NCBI GenBank assembly: GCA_030407005.1
Contig: JAUDYN010000010.1
Span: 620,001-684,000 of the forward strand
Direction of reading: 5' to 3'
Origin: Desarmillaria ectypa
Taxonomy: Eukaryota > Basidiomycota > Agaricomycetes > Agaricales > Physalacriaceae
DNA length: 64,000 nucleotides
Shown here: positions 1 to 12,340 of the stretch, piece by piece
How positions within the stretch are numbered: position 1 is the first letter of the stretch
How the letters are laid out: each line of letters begins with the position of its first letter
Position numbers and translations under genes: made by a program
The notes under the pieces: model-generated
Seen by the model: the letters and a program-made list of their open reading frames with translations, nothing else
What the model was told of the DNA's origin: nothing
Database searches by the model: none

Positions 1-3000
1 AAATATCACGAGTAATAAGTAACAGTTGAAATGGGTGTTAAATACGGCTTACCTGCCATATACATCGCAATAGACATCAAGATGTTCGTGATGTTCAGAG
101 CTAGACCCGTGTCCTGGGTGAGAAAGATATTCATGATCATACCGAGAGATTCTCCGGCGTTCACGATACACAGCCCGTTCAAAGCAGTTATGAAGTATAT
201 CGAAACTGTCCTCCCAAGATTGGCGGAGATTGAAACAAATAGAGAATAGATCAATGCAGTGACAATCTCGAAGGGCAGTTCCAAGAAGGTATATGAGGTT
301 AAGAATGCTTCGATAGAGTAAACACCGTCGTCATATTCCTATGAGGGAAGTCAGACTGAGAGACATTGACAAATAGTCAACGTACCCTGTAGAAGAAATC
401 TCGTTCTACAGGAAAGACTGCGACATTTTGAAGAATGCCAATGAAGAACACTATTCCAAAGTGTTTAGATTGGCAAGATACAGTAAACTAAGCGACTCAC
501 GCGGAAGTGTCTTCTGGATACAACCAACACGAGACTGAATGCTCGCGTAATCATTTCCAATAGGTGAGAAGAAAAGTCCAATACCAATCTGTGTAATAGT
601 GATGAGAACCATCCATCAGGGAAGAGCGCCAACACGTACCGAGAGGCCAAGAATACTTCCAATCCGTACAACCAACAAGGAATTTTGCCGGAGGAACGCG
701 AGAACGCCACGTTTAAGCAGGATCGGTAGCGCGGTAGTAATCGATAACATCTTCCTCTCATATCCCTTGAAATTAGTTAATGGAATCTCCATGTGTTTAT
801 CAGGCAGCGGTGATACACCGCCTTTCTCCTCCTGGCGGTCCTTAAATGCCTTCACAAGCTCATTGACCTTTGCCCGGCCGAGTTCCTCTTGTTCTGCCTC
901 ACGTGTATCAACTGAGACGACGTCCAACGCGAAGTCCGCAGGATTCATCATAGAAGGGCACTCAAACCCAACCGAGGACATGTAATCAAGCATCTCGCTC
1001 GCAGCACCAGAGTACGCCACCCGACCACCCTTTGCCAACAGCAACACGTTGCCAAATCGCTTGTAAAGTTCGGAGGAGCTCTGATGAAGCGTCGTTATGA
1101 TCGTTCGACCCTCCTTTGCGAGTTGCGCCAGAACATCCAGAATGGACGCCGCTGTGAATGCGTCCAGTCCTGATGTCGGCTCATCCAACCTGGAAAGCAA
1201 TGAGCAAATCATACCAACAATAACAGAAGCACTACTCACATCAGAACTTGAGGCTCTGTGAGCACCTGAACGGCAATGCTCACTCGCCGTTTCTCGCCTC
1301 CAGAAATGCCTTTCAACAATTCATTCCCGATGAGAGTGTGCCGACAATCCTTCAGTCCCATCTTCAGCATTACTTCATTCGCTCTATGCAGTTTCTCTTC
1401 CTTGGACATAGCTCTCGGTAGTCGCAATGCAGCAGCAAACTGCAAGGTCTCCCGAACGGTGAGATATGGTAGTAGAGCAGAATCATCCTGTGTTACATAC
1501 GAGCACAGGGTGCCCATCGCCTCCGGCTTGGCTGGTACACCATTCAAGCTCAGTGTACCGCCCGCAACGTAGGTCGACCTCAGCGTCGACTGAAGCCGCT
1601 GGGCCATGAGATTGAGCAGAGTAGATTTCCCACTCCCGGAAGGTCCCAAAATGACATTGACTTTTCCCGCCTCGAAACAGGAAGTGATTCCCTGAAGGAT
1701 TTTTACACCCCTTCCTCGTCGTGGGCAAATCTTGAGATTGTAATCCGTGAGGTCAACATCGATACCAACGACGCTGTTTGGAGTGAGGGACACAGAAGCA
1801 CCGGATGCGTGCCGGGACTCATCCTCCGAGCGTTTCTTGGTTCCAAGCATCGAGATGTTGACTTTAAAAAAATGGAGGAATAGCATTTGACCGATGATGT
1901 ATGAGACAACGATGCCGAGCATTGCACACATCGGGATGGTAGTCCAGGTCATGTTCGGTACAGCGAGAGAACTGATTATGAAATCGCCTCGGTAATTGGC
2001 GCAGTTGGAATTTGTCGCGGCATCACCGAAAGGACAAGTGAAAAAGCGGCCCTTGAATTCGTTGTGAACCAGACCGGTAAAGCCGTAGAACTATCATTCA
2101 AAGTAAGTCAGCAGCTGATCCTATGTTAAAACGTTAAGCACTCACGATTGGTGAAATCCATTTTGTCCAGCGGATGAAAATCGGTATGATATCAGCTTGG
2201 ATGAAGAACCCGCACGGGTACGTGTGTAGCATGAACGCAATGCTCGCTATGATCGTGGCCTTCGAGAAATCCCTCGTCATGGCTGTAGCAAAGCCCGCAA
2301 AGGTGACCGAAATGTACTGAGTGAGAAGTCCGACGGCGAAGTAGTAGAAGAACTGGGTATACGAGGGTGAGAGTCCGACCATGTAATACGTGATGGCGGA
2401 GAAGACGAAAGGGACGAGAATATCCTCCAGGATGGCGTGCGCAGAACGATAGCTTATGATCCACGGGATGATACCAACGATACCATCACTGTGCTCTCTG
2501 TCAAAGACAGGAAGGTCTATCATGGTCAGACGATACACCTCATACATCATAATCAGGTACTCTTGCAGCCCCACTGATGTATAAAGCACGCCCTGCCGCG
2601 TCTTGATCCCCGACAATGAGTCAGGGATGTGGTAAAAGACTACTCCAACGAACAACCCCATAATCACCGCCTCGAACAAAGCTGAGCCCAAACCAAATGG
2701 ATCGCGGATACTTGTCTTCAGTTTCCGAGAAATCAAAGTGAGTATAACACGACCAACAGGTGCCTTGTGTACATCTCGTTTATCGACATGGTTGACCGCC
2801 AATTCCCGTTTGATTTGTGGGAATCGGACAGCCGACTCTGATTTCCACGCCGCGATGAGCTTGCTGACACGACTTCGAGACGCTTCCTCAGCCGCAATCG
2901 TGCGGACATCAACAGCAGCAACTTCGATTAGATAGTCCGCAGGATTGACGTGAAGTTCTAATGGATGGACGAGTCGTTCGAACCACGGAATGGCCGCCGA

Positions 3001-3909
3001 AGAGACACCGGCGTAGAGTATATGTCCTTGAGAGAGTAGCATCACCCTATCAAGCATAAGAAACGTCTCAGAGCGAGGTTGGTGCAAGGTCATGATGACC
3101 GTCCTGCCCTTCTGCGCGAGACTCTTCAGCGTCTTCACAAGGTGAAAGGCGCTTGTAGCATCGAGGCCTGTCGTCGGTTCATCGAGAAAGAGCACAGAGG
3201 GGTTTCCCAGCAACTGAATACCGAGACTGACACGTCTCAGCTCTCCACCAGAACACCCCTTGCGGCGTACACCATCCCCGACATATGTGTTCGAACAGTC
3301 CTTAAGTCCGAGTTCGAGAATGATATCATCAACGAGTTGTGCGCGCTGTGCACGGCTCGTAGAAGCGGGGAGACGTAGGCTTGCGGCGTACGTGAGAGTT
3401 TCGCGGACGGTGAGAGTGGGAAGAAGGGAGTCTGTCTGAGTGACATATGCATGTGAAACGCTGGATAGGGATGTCAAATTATTGTGGAGGCGCTCGCCTT
3501 GAACGGAGAGGTTACTGCCGCGCATCCGTTCAGATAGAACATTGAGCAGTGTCGTCTGGAGGGATATGTCAGTCAGTGCATAGCTTACAATTGATACTAT
3601 TTGACGTACCTTTCCACTACCACTGCTACCGAGGATGCCTGTCAGAGTACCGCGAGGAAAATCGGCGTCGATATTGGTAAGAAGGCTTCTGATCTGGCGA
3701 GCCTCTAGATCGGAAGTATTTTTCCTGAGGCTAAGAAAGCGTTCCTTCCATCGTCGCGTGCCTTCCACCTGTACAGAAAGGCCCCGAATCTGTACATCCA
3801 CCGGTTTCACCGAAGAGAATGAAAGTTTCTCTTTGTGGTTGTCTGCCAGAGACCATCCCGACGCAAGAGGGTCGTCAACAGACTTAGTGGAAATATTGTC
3901 AACAGACAT
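1..3909 (-). CDS. ABCG (white-brown/PDR-like) full-size ABC transporter, C-terminus cut by window edge
   Basis: Plasma-membrane ATP-driven exporter of the ABCG family, order NBD-TMD-NBD-TMD; the substrate cannot be read from sequence. NBD1 has Walker A GSSGSGK/TTLL, signature CSGGELRR and Walker B VLFLDEPTTGLD; NBD2 has GPSGSGKSTLL, ISGGEKRR and LDEPTSGLD. Hydrophobic segments follow each NBD, including an SPIGNDYAS stretch before the second TMD. Start chosen at MSVDN (3909). Introns: 3556-3609 splits Walker A right after the Lys and is 54 nt without a stop, so it reads through as a false 18-residue insertion; others lie near 2088-2147, 1192-1238 (inside Walker B, between M and LDEP), about 600-640, 478-490 and 340-385. 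Another begins near 51, and the gene runs off the window at 1. All core motifs are intact, so it is probably functional. Confidence 0.93.
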
Positions 3910-4681
3910 GAGGGTGGATGAGAACAGGATGAAGACGGTCCCCGCTCAAATAATAACGGTGCCAGTAAGACCGACTCTCCCGCTTCACTTCCATCGCTTC
4001 TGGAAGTCTTGGACGAACTTTGGTGAAGCGAGACTAGCCCCTGGAGAAGTATTGCCAGTAGTCGCCAAAATCAGGCGATAGATCCAACTCTAGAGATTAG
4101 CACCGCCATCGCGCTCCCCAATGCCGTCCGATATACGGACAGTGATGATCTAGAACAACAGACCAAATTAAGACGCTGATTTGGAGAGCTTCCAGGGCAG
4201 ACAAGCCCACCATAGTACACGATAAACCATACGCTTGACAGAAAGGTTGGATGATTAGTTCATTCTGTTTCTTCTGTCCTGTCGGGTGCCTAAGATGCGC
4301 TGTCGGATCCCTAAGACGTAGGCCAGCTGCCAGCTACGACTTATGCCTGATGTGTCGATCGATGTATCGGTGGCACTAGAAGAACGGAAATTTAAGCATT
4401 TATCTCATGGTACACGTTGCAGCAAAGATCGATGATGGCGGTATCGTTGTACAGCACAAACGCCGAGAAGGTGCAATGGTTGACTCCAGATTATCGGGAA
4501 CAGCGATGAGAGTGTATGCAAGCAACTGTTCATTGATTTCATGAAAATAGATACAAAAGATCGATGCAATATTCCTATAGGACTGTGAGAGAGTAGAAAT
4601 AGAGAGACGAAGAGAACATACTGCACCACACTCTTTTGATACTAGCACCTCTCGAACTTTCCCTTCCCTATAACGGTCTCC
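3910..4681. other. intergenic, nothing recognised
   Basis: Upstream region of the ABC transporter. Short ORFs on both strands lack family motifs. No tRNA, repeat or conserved element was recognised. Confidence 0.5.
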
Positions 4682-5251
4682 TGTCATTTCTTACCATCCG
4701 AGTAGCGTCGTAAGCAATAAAAGTAACCGTTGGAGTAGAGTGTTGAGCGCACCGTTGTTGGACAGTGGTGCGAGTAAGGTAACAGAGTAGCCTCTCTCCG
4801 ATACAATAGCCGATTTTGACAATATCGACACGACTCGACAACCCTTACCGTTAGAATACTTTCAACTGTGGCGGTCGGCAACGAGAAGGGCGGGAGAGCG
4901 GGAGCGACTCCGACCCGTTAGACAACATGCGCAACTGTGCTCGGGTGTTCGGGAGTCTCTGGGTGACGATACTGTGACCTGTGATGAAGTCGGGCCCACG
5001 GGCCGGTCCCTGAAACCTGAGAGGGTGGCGAAAGTCACGGGCTCTCACAAGGAGCTTGACGCAAATAGTGGCAGGTGTAAAGGCTGGTTAATTGCGAAAA
5101 ACCCGAGCTACTACAGCGGTACGTAGCTCTTTTATACTACTAACTAATATCAAATAGACAATATCGAACAAGGCATGAATGGTGGAGCAAGTGGAGCGAC
5201 AACAGGGTATGAAATGGAGAGAGGTACTGGGCCTGTAGCCGGCTCGTTACA
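4682..5251 (-). repeat. LTR (3' LTR of the adjacent gypsy element)
   Basis: Read on the minus strand, the pol stop codon is followed by a purine-rich GGCCAGGAGGGCATA stretch, and then an LTR-like sequence beginning TGTAACGAGCC at 5251. A TATAAAAG box lies near 5128-5138. The far end is taken at AAATGACA (4682) because it gives a TG...CA border; this end is uncertain. No second copy of this LTR was found in the window, so the element lacks its 5' LTR here. Confidence 0.5.
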
Positions 5252-8200
5252 TATGCCCTCCTGGCCAACGAAGTTGGACATTGTAGGTAGAGTAAAAGAA
5301 ATAAATGAGTGTGATCAACAGAAATCAATAAAATGATGGACAAAATGAGAGACATTACAAAGTTACTTGTTGGCATTATTCATGGTGGTGTCTCCATTCG
5401 CGTCGGTTTTGTCACCCTCCAAATCATGGTAATAGAGCAGGCCATCCTGTTCTTCAAGAGCAGTCTTTCCATGATCTGGATCTGGGTCTCCATCTGTGTC
5501 AATTGATCCAGTGCTGCCTTCAATGAACTTGGGGAGATCATCTGACAGAAATCTATCCCATGAGTCTGCCGTAGAAGCATAGTGCTCTACAGATTGTTCA
5601 TCCCACATCAATCTGGCTTTTTTATCAAGGCGATGCTGGATAGCCCTTTCCTTGGCAGTTTCACACTGGAATAATATCTGATGGCCAAGGAAACGAGTTT
5701 TGTTGTATTCCTGCTCAGGGATAATGACATAGCCAGGAATGGTGAGCTTGTGAGGATCAAAGAGGAACTTCATGTCAACGTGAAGCCCTTTACTGGTAGG
5801 GGATGGGGTAAGGAGATTCGATAGAGTGTAGGAATTAGTCCCATTGAGGTTAGTGGGACTGGGCTTGATTCACTTGATGAACTTTTCAGGCTGGGGACCT
5901 GCATTGAAGGATGCAGCAATGGGCTCTGAGCGAATCTGTCTGCACTCCAAAATCCCCTCCTTGGCATGCACATTATGAAGAAGATGGTTGTGTTCAACAC
6001 ACTTGAGCATGTGTACAGCATGGACCTTTGCAATGAGGCCTCCAAAGGCACCTGAGCCTGGGGCTTCATGAACATCAAACCACTCACAATTCCTGCAAAT
6101 AGTGAAGGCCTTTGGAATTAGCACCGAAGCAGTAGCGATTAGAGGACAAAGATAAGCAGGGAGTTTGTGACCCTTCTTACCATGGGATTTAGCATGGTCA
6201 ACAGGCATAGCTGGGGGGAATAGAGAGGTGATGGATCTGGAGGGAGAATAGCATAGTGGGGAATAATGAGGGAAAGGATGCACAAGTGAAGGAAAAATCA
6301 CAACAGATGTACCCTTTTCTACCCTCACATGATCATCTAAATCAAATGAGATACTTCCCACAGAAATTCCATACTGTTCTGGATTGGGTGGTAGTGGTGC
6401 TTGACCCCTTGGAAGGTTACCAATAGATGTACATCCCAACAGATCAAGATAGTCAGTGAGGCTGCCAAGCCCTACAAGCTGGTCAAATGGCATCCACATA
6501 ATATCACCAGTAGTCTATTTCACTTTAAACACTGCTTGATCCTTAGCACTGTGATGTGATAATATCTGTTCAATTTTCCATTGAGGGTCTGCCTCTGAAG
6601 TCTCTTGTATCTGGGTGTCAAGACATCCTGGAAATCTATGATCATCATTAGGAACATGTATCTGAAGCAAGGAAGAGTGAAAAACTGGGTGTACTCCTCT
6701 CTGAATAAAGCTTGAAGATAGCTCCACATAGAATGAATGATTTTCAAAGTCCCTTGATATCTTGTAAGGGCCAATATATTTTGGAATTAATTTGCGAGCT
6801 AGACCTTTAGCAAACTTCAAATTCTGGGTGGATACATATACCAAATCACCTTTATGGAAGGGCTCAAAATGCCACTTCCTATTTGTGATCTGAGTTTGCT
6901 TGACTCGAGCCTCAAGAATTGCATCATGAGCTGATATAATAGCTAGATGTCGCAATTGGACAAAGGAATGGACTAATGGATACTCATTCTTTATGTTCAA
7001 GTTCCATATCATTGATTGAGGCATTCATCCTGTGTTGACCATGAATGGAGCATAGCCAGTAGTTTCCAACTGGGCACAATTAAGGGCAAATTTAATAGCT
7101 GGTAATTTTGATACCCAATCCTTTTGAATGGAGTCTATGCACTGCTGTAACATCTGGATAATGGTATGATTAGCTTGTTCTGTAGCCCTGTCACTCTGAG
7201 GGTGATATGCACTGGACATATTCAGCTGGGTTCCTGTAAGCTCATGCAGTCTTTTCCAAAAGACACTAGTGAACAGAGAGTCATGATCACTTATAATCTG
7301 TGGAGGCATTCCATAGTGCTTGTAGACATGCTCGAACATCAGTTCAGCCACTTGGTGAGCTGAGTAGATCATATGGCATGGAACAAGGTGTACCATTGAA
7401 GTAAATAGATCAATAATAACAGTTATCAAGTCAAAAGTTCCATTGCGATTTTTTGAATCCAGTAATAGTCCCACAAAGTCAATACCAATAGCTTCTCAGG
7501 GATACAACGGAACCTTGAGAGGGTGCAGAAGGCCATAAGGTTTCTGGTTGTTAGGCTTGCTCATTTTGCAAGTACAACATGACTCACAATATGATTTGAC
7601 ATCTGAAACCATATCCTTCCACCATACATTCTGGTGAAGGTAATCCAATGTTTTGCTTGCACCAAGATGAGCTAAAATTGAATGAGCTTCTGAAATAATA
7701 ATTTCTTGAGCTGTATGACCATTTAAAAGAGTACGAGGTATGCAGAGAAGTCAGTCATTATCCTTCTTTAGATAGAGATGGCCAATATCCTGGTTCCACT
7801 CAAAGTTAGCAAAGTGGGCCAGGTTTTCCACTATTTTCTTGAAGAGAGAATCATTAGAATACTGGTGCTGTATTGCCTTTTCAAAGTTGAGGCCATTGAG
7901 TGAGGGGATAACATTGAGCAATGTTGCCCCAGTCAAGTCTGAGTCAGTGCCGACTTTTTCCTGATCATGTGATCTTGCTTTGCTGGCACTTTGGGCATCA
8001 GTCTCTGCAGACCTACTGCCATCCTGACTTTTGTGCGACAAGTCCTTGCTCTTGGAACCTCTAGGCATGTCTCCTGAAGCTCTGGCAGGTTGTTTGGATA
8101 AGTTCTGGCTTGTATCCTTGAAGCTATGGCTTGATCTTGCAGGGATTTTAATGGTGAGCTTTTCCTGCTGTTTATCATCATTTCCACTGCTTTCTGACTG

Positions 8201-9959
8201 CGTGTTGGGTTCATTAATGAACTTAGGGCTATTGCGACGTGTACTGGACGATGATGAAGCCAAATTTTCGGTACTCCCGCCCTCCTGTGCGCATCTAGGG
8301 CCAACAACATGTATATGACCTTTCATTCTCTTTACAAACTCAAATGATGTTTCTGGATGACCTGTATCTGCATTGGATCATTTTGGGAGTGCTCTAGCAT
8401 GGGTTGTACATGCTGCAAAGGCTTCCAAGCCTGCTAGTAATGGTATGGTGATTCCATGATTGTTTAGGTGATCCATACTGACATTATCATCATGAACAGT
8501 GCATTCAGAGCATGTGCGAACAGTACCAGGGGCATCGTTGGTGTATATGCATGAGAGGGCATCTGAGAGGACATTGGTTTCACCAGGTATGTATTGTATC
8601 TTGAAATCAAATGCGCTCATCTTTTCTAACCAATGTGCTTGCCTTCCTGTTAGGTCTTTTTGCTTCATAAGATGAATTAATCCCTTATGATCTGTTATCC
8701 ATGTGAAATGAATACCCTGTAGGACATCCTGGTGGTGTAGCATTGTTTTAAGACCCACTAGCATTTCTAGTTCATGAACCGCGTAATTCTGTTGCGCTGA
8801 ACTGAGCTTCGCAGAATAGAAAGCTGTGACTTTGGCCTTCTGCCATTCATTACCTTGTGCAATGTAGCCTGCAATGCTTGCAGAGCTCGTGTCTGTGACT
8901 ATCCAGACAGGTTTATGATTTGGTGAGTATTCTAATAGTACTCAGCTATGGTTATGGTGATGCTCAACAATTTCCTTGATCTTATCAAAGGCTCGCTGTT
9001 CAGTGTAGGACCAACAGAATGGGACCATTGAGCCTGTGAGAGTATGAAGGATTCTCATGAGACCATGGATGCAAGGTAAGTCATCTGCAAGATATTCTAT
9101 ACTTCCAAGAAATCCTGACAACAATCCTTTTGATGTAGGAGTCTTTCAGTTGATTACAGAGTCTACCTTATCAGGATCCATACATATTTCATTATCATCA
9201 ATAATACGACCAAGTACTTTCATTTCTTTTGTTAAGAAGTTAAGTTTCGAGGCACTCAAGTATAATTGCTCTTGCTTCAACACATCAATAATACATTTAA
9301 CATGCTTAATGTGATTCTCGACTGTGTCTGAATAGATAATAACATTGTCTAGGTAAACCTCCATGAAGACACCTATGTAGGGTGAGAAGATATGGTTTAT
9401 CAGTGCCTGGTAAGTTGCATGTGCATTGCAGTCACTCTGTTGTAGAATGAGACTGACTATATTTCCATCAGGAGTTGTGACAGTAGTCCTATCAATATGC
9501 TCAGGAATGATTCAGATTTGCTCATAGGCATCCTTGCTGTCAATAATGCTTCAGTATTTGCATTTCGCAACATGATGCAAGATCCCTTCAATACTTGGGA
9601 GAGGTGCTGATGCTTTGTGAGTGTTAGCATTGTGTGATCGCAAGTTGATGACAGTTTGGAGTAAGTGTTTTTGCTTCCCTACTTTTGGAATCAGCAACAT
9701 TGGTACTGAATTCCCTGCAGTAGTAAGTTTCCACCTATCTGAAGACAAGTAATCTCTTTATTTTTGGTCCCATTGTGAGTGAAAAGCCTCAGGGCATCTA
9801 GATGGCCTATAGTGGTGGTAATGGTGTTTCTGAAGCTGTTTTGCAAATGGGGGCTGCATACTCATGAAGCTCTGCATGAACTTGCTCAAGTGCATCCTCA
9901 CTAACTGTTAGGTACTGCCTTGGGCATATGACTTAGGATGTCAGCTGATCCCTCTGGGC
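5252..9959 (-). mobile_element. degraded Ty3/gypsy retrotransposon body (pol only, 5' truncated)
   Basis: Minus-strand pol remains in the order reverse transcriptase (about 9860-9000), RNase H (about 8940-8380), zinc-binding/linker (about 8330-7560), integrase core (7500-7025), and integrase C-terminus with a chromodomain-like WKIEQILSHH segment (7024-6515). An agaricomycete-type C-terminal tail follows (6499-5363). Gag and most of the N-terminal Pol are missing. The upstream end abuts a different LTR at 9960, so the left and right parts belong to different insertions. The sequence is more AT-rich than the flanking genes. Confidence 0.9.
5363..9860 (-). pseudogene. gypsy Pol polyprotein pseudogene (RT-RNaseH-integrase-chromodomain)
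   Basis: One reading frame of pol is recognisable throughout but is broken by about ten in-frame stops. Most sit where the family has Arg or Trp: EQI*IIPEH and CKY*SIID (near 9510 and 9553), VIN*KTPT (9144), ND*LLCIP (7749), P*EAIGIDF (7494), NTG*MPQ (7024) and VKVK*TTGDI (6514). CGA to TGA and TGG to TGA/TAG are C-to-T or G-to-A transitions. The RT active-site motif reads YLDN (near 9350) instead of the family's YLDD, again a G-to-A change. The integrase core keeps a HPQSDR segment. The product cannot be functional. Translation of the pieces matches gypsy Pol as known from the family; no search was run. Confidence 0.88.
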
Positions 9960-10328
9960 TGTTATGTGTTCAAACAGTTACCCAATATGAGAGATAGAAG
10001 CTTTCAGTCTTCTGTGTAGTGTGAGTAAGGAGTATATGATTTAAGTTTAGTCAAGAGATAGAGTACAACTATGTAGTTTACTCTGTTTATATATTATTTC
10101 TATAGCATTATATATAGATGAAACGCTTAGAGTCCATGCACAAACAGTGTTGAAGTATGGTGGTCTGGAAGGATCATACAACCAATAGAGAACATCTGGG
10201 GTGATAGACGGTGAGAATGAGGGTAGTAGCCAGCGAGTAGCTGGATACAAGTTGGAAACATGGGTTGATTAGATGGCTGAGTCATGGATATGACTCAGAT
10301 AAGATAAGATAACAGAAAAATCATAACA
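9960..10328 (-). repeat. 369-bp LTR of a second gypsy-type element
   Basis: Bounded by the 7-bp inverted termini TGTTATG (9960) and CATAACA (ends 10328). On the minus strand it is preceded by the purine-rich run AAGGGGGTAA (10329-10338), a typical polypurine tract, so it is the 3' LTR of an element whose body lay above 10338. Flanking 5-mers do not match, so it is not a clean solo LTR. It contains AT-rich, TATA-like stretches near 10095-10120. Confidence 0.72.
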
Positions 10329-10514
10329 TTACCCCCTTGTTAAAGCAGTCATCCCAACTGCTAAGGTTCTTCTATTAGGGTGTCGAACTGTGTTGCGATT
10401 TGACTGATCCAGTACTGATCAATTAGTTTCTTCCATATTTCTTCATCTGGATTGACAATCCATTTAGTATATCCATCTTTTCTTTTGGTGAGATAGGCTA
10501 TGTTGCCATGTTCC
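10329..10514 (-). pseudogene. remnant of the Pol C-terminus of the element owning the 9960-10328 LTR
   Basis: Minus strand, one open frame encodes a short piece (NIAYLTKRKDGYTKWIVNP, then EEIWKKLIDQYW) ending at a TAG at 10361-10363. About 25 bp further on come the polypurine tract and LTR start. The position just upstream of the PPT fits the end of a retroelement Pol. The fragment is cut at about 10514, where the inverted-repeat block begins. Confidence 0.5.
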
Positions 10515-11946
10515 GATGATGTGCTTGGTAACGGCAAGTGATAAAAGAATTAGAGAATGGCAATGAACACCAATCACACTAAACCTCTTACTACTCTACA
10601 CTTAATCACCAATATTGAATTCGGGTGGTTTCAAGTATGATGGAAGCACTCTGCAGACTTCAATAATCAAGTACAATTGTCTTAAAGACATTTTATTCAT
10701 TACTAGTGAGTTTATACAAAGTACTACTTGTACTAGTGGGGTGGGTAAGACACAATTGGATAAGAGTGACTTGGTTTGAGCTACTGCACTCATTCTGACT
10801 GAAACTGCTTCAGACTGGTGGCGCTCTTGGCCCTATACTGCTTCCTACAAGTGATAAACACTTGACCAGTCGCACTCTTGGCTGACTAGTGGCGCTCTTG
10901 GCCCTATACTGCTTCCTACAAGTGATAAACACTTGACCAGTCACACTCTTGGCTGACTAGTGGCACTCTTGCCTAAGAATAAACTATAACTCCGAGAACT
11001 TTGCTTGAACTAACTTCAAAACACTCCAGACCTTTGCAGGACACAACAGTGACTCTAATGGACTTCAATTCAATGCAATTCTATGAGTGACTTAGCGACT
11101 ATTAATCACTTCATTGAGATTAAGCACAAAAGCCTTTAATTGGAGACACCAGTTACTACCAGTGAGGGCTCAACTGTGGGGATGGCTTGCCTGGTTTGCA
11201 CAAGCACCCATCCCACTACTTATATACTACTGAGGCAGAACTATAAATATCATCTGGGTAGAGGGTATATTGGTAAGGATTTTTTGGCTAGTCACGAATA
11301 ATGGTGAATAATCACACAATAGTTGGTCTAGTCTGTTTTCTTTTCAAATATTTGGTCTAGAGACTCCACAGTTGGTCTTTCCATGCCCTTGGCACAAATA
11401 CATGCCCTAGTAACATGGTTATATGAATATTCAGATATTGGTACCTATAACAGCTATCTGATCATGATCAAGGGTGCAGTCTGGCTCCACTAGCATTGAT
11501 CATAAGAGATCTATATCAAAATAGTCGGATCTGGGCTCAAGGTTAATCCATTCCTAATTTATTTCTAAGTCCTGTTTCAAGATTGCCATGTGACTAGTTA
11601 TCCTGACTTAGGTGTTTATGCCCAGTCTGGGCTGCTAGTGACAGAACTTGACGAGATCTGTGTACTCTGCTCCTGGTTTTTGTGTGCTAGTAGCATCCTT
11701 TGTTTGCTAGTGGCTGTATTTCACTTAGTCCTGCTAGCATTCGAGTTACTAGTCTGGCCAGCTGGTAGATTTAACCCACTAATGGTGTTGCATCTAAGTC
11801 CTGGCTCTACCAGTTGCTTACTGCTTTTAACTATCAGCTCAAAGCCTCAGCTATAGTCCTCTATGTATCACTAGTATAGGATAGATGTGCAATAGTATTG
11901 TTACAAAATTGCAAAATCTAGGTGTGAATGCATAGACGGCATATCA
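10515..11946. repeat. left arm of a 1.43-kb inverted repeat (LTR-bearing)
   Basis: Every position L in this arm pairs with 24258-L in the arm 12312-13743, with no indel. The stretches compared by eye are identical (10602-10793, 10800-11000, 11220-11590, 11590-11946); only the outermost 40 bp differ, by several transitions. The arm is the reverse complement of an LTR-like sequence of about 1.38 kb (10527-11905) with TGTAACA/TGTTACCA-like ends and a TATATAAG box (mirror at 11219-11226). Small ORFs of 63 and 88 codons in the arm are mirrored exactly and are not treated as genes. Confidence 0.93.
10816..10957. repeat. two tandem copies of a 71-bp unit in the left arm
   Basis: Mirror image of 13301-13442. 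The unit contains TTGGCCCTATACTGCTTCC and CACTTGACCAGTC. The two copies differ at one or two bases (CGCACTC versus CACACTC). Confidence 0.9.
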
Positions 11947-11947
11947 A

Positions 11948-12340
11948 TGGTTCAATGAAAAGCTGTTAACTCCCTATGTTGCTCCATCATTTCCGAACCA
12001 GCAGTTACTGCCGCCTCCTCCTTCAGACCTCATTGACAGTCAAGAAGAATATGAGATCGAAGAAGTCCTGGACTTGTGCACCAGAAAGGTACAATCCAAG
12101 AGAGGACAACTGTCTAGGGAAGTCACAGACTACCTAGTCAAGTGGAAAGGATGGACTCATGAACACAATTCATGGGTTCAAGAAAACGAGATGACAAATG
12201 CCTTGGAAGTGATCCAAGAGTATCAGGCCGGCGTAAACCATGCCATACACACTCCAAAAATTGCAACCAAGAACAAGATAGTGGTCAAGATACTGGACCA
12301 CAAATATTTGGTGATATGCCGTCTATGCATTCACACCTAG
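11948..12340 (+). pseudogene. gypsy integrase C-terminus with chromodomain (fragment, spacer of the palindrome)
   Basis: An open frame from the spacer start reads into the right arm and stops near 12340. It begins with WFNEKLLTPYVAPSFP and a Pro-rich linker. It then has a canonical chromodomain: YEIEEVLD, then YLVKWKGW, then NSWVQENEM. This is the C-terminal end of a chromovirus-type Ty3/gypsy Pol. The frame is unbroken and lacks the mutation load seen in the 5.3-9.9 kb element, so this element is younger. The upstream Pol is absent, because the left boundary of the fragment is the second inverted arm. In the family the chromodomain directs integration to modified histones. Confidence 0.82.

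Noticed and set aside
10602..10793. 63-codon ORF, with an identical mirror at 13465-13656
   Set aside because: It is part of the duplicated LTR arms; there is no motif or codon signal of its own.
11590..11856. 88-codon hydrophobic ORF, mirrored at 12402-12668
   Set aside because: It lies inside the LTR arms and is identical only because the arms are; it is probably a chance ORF.
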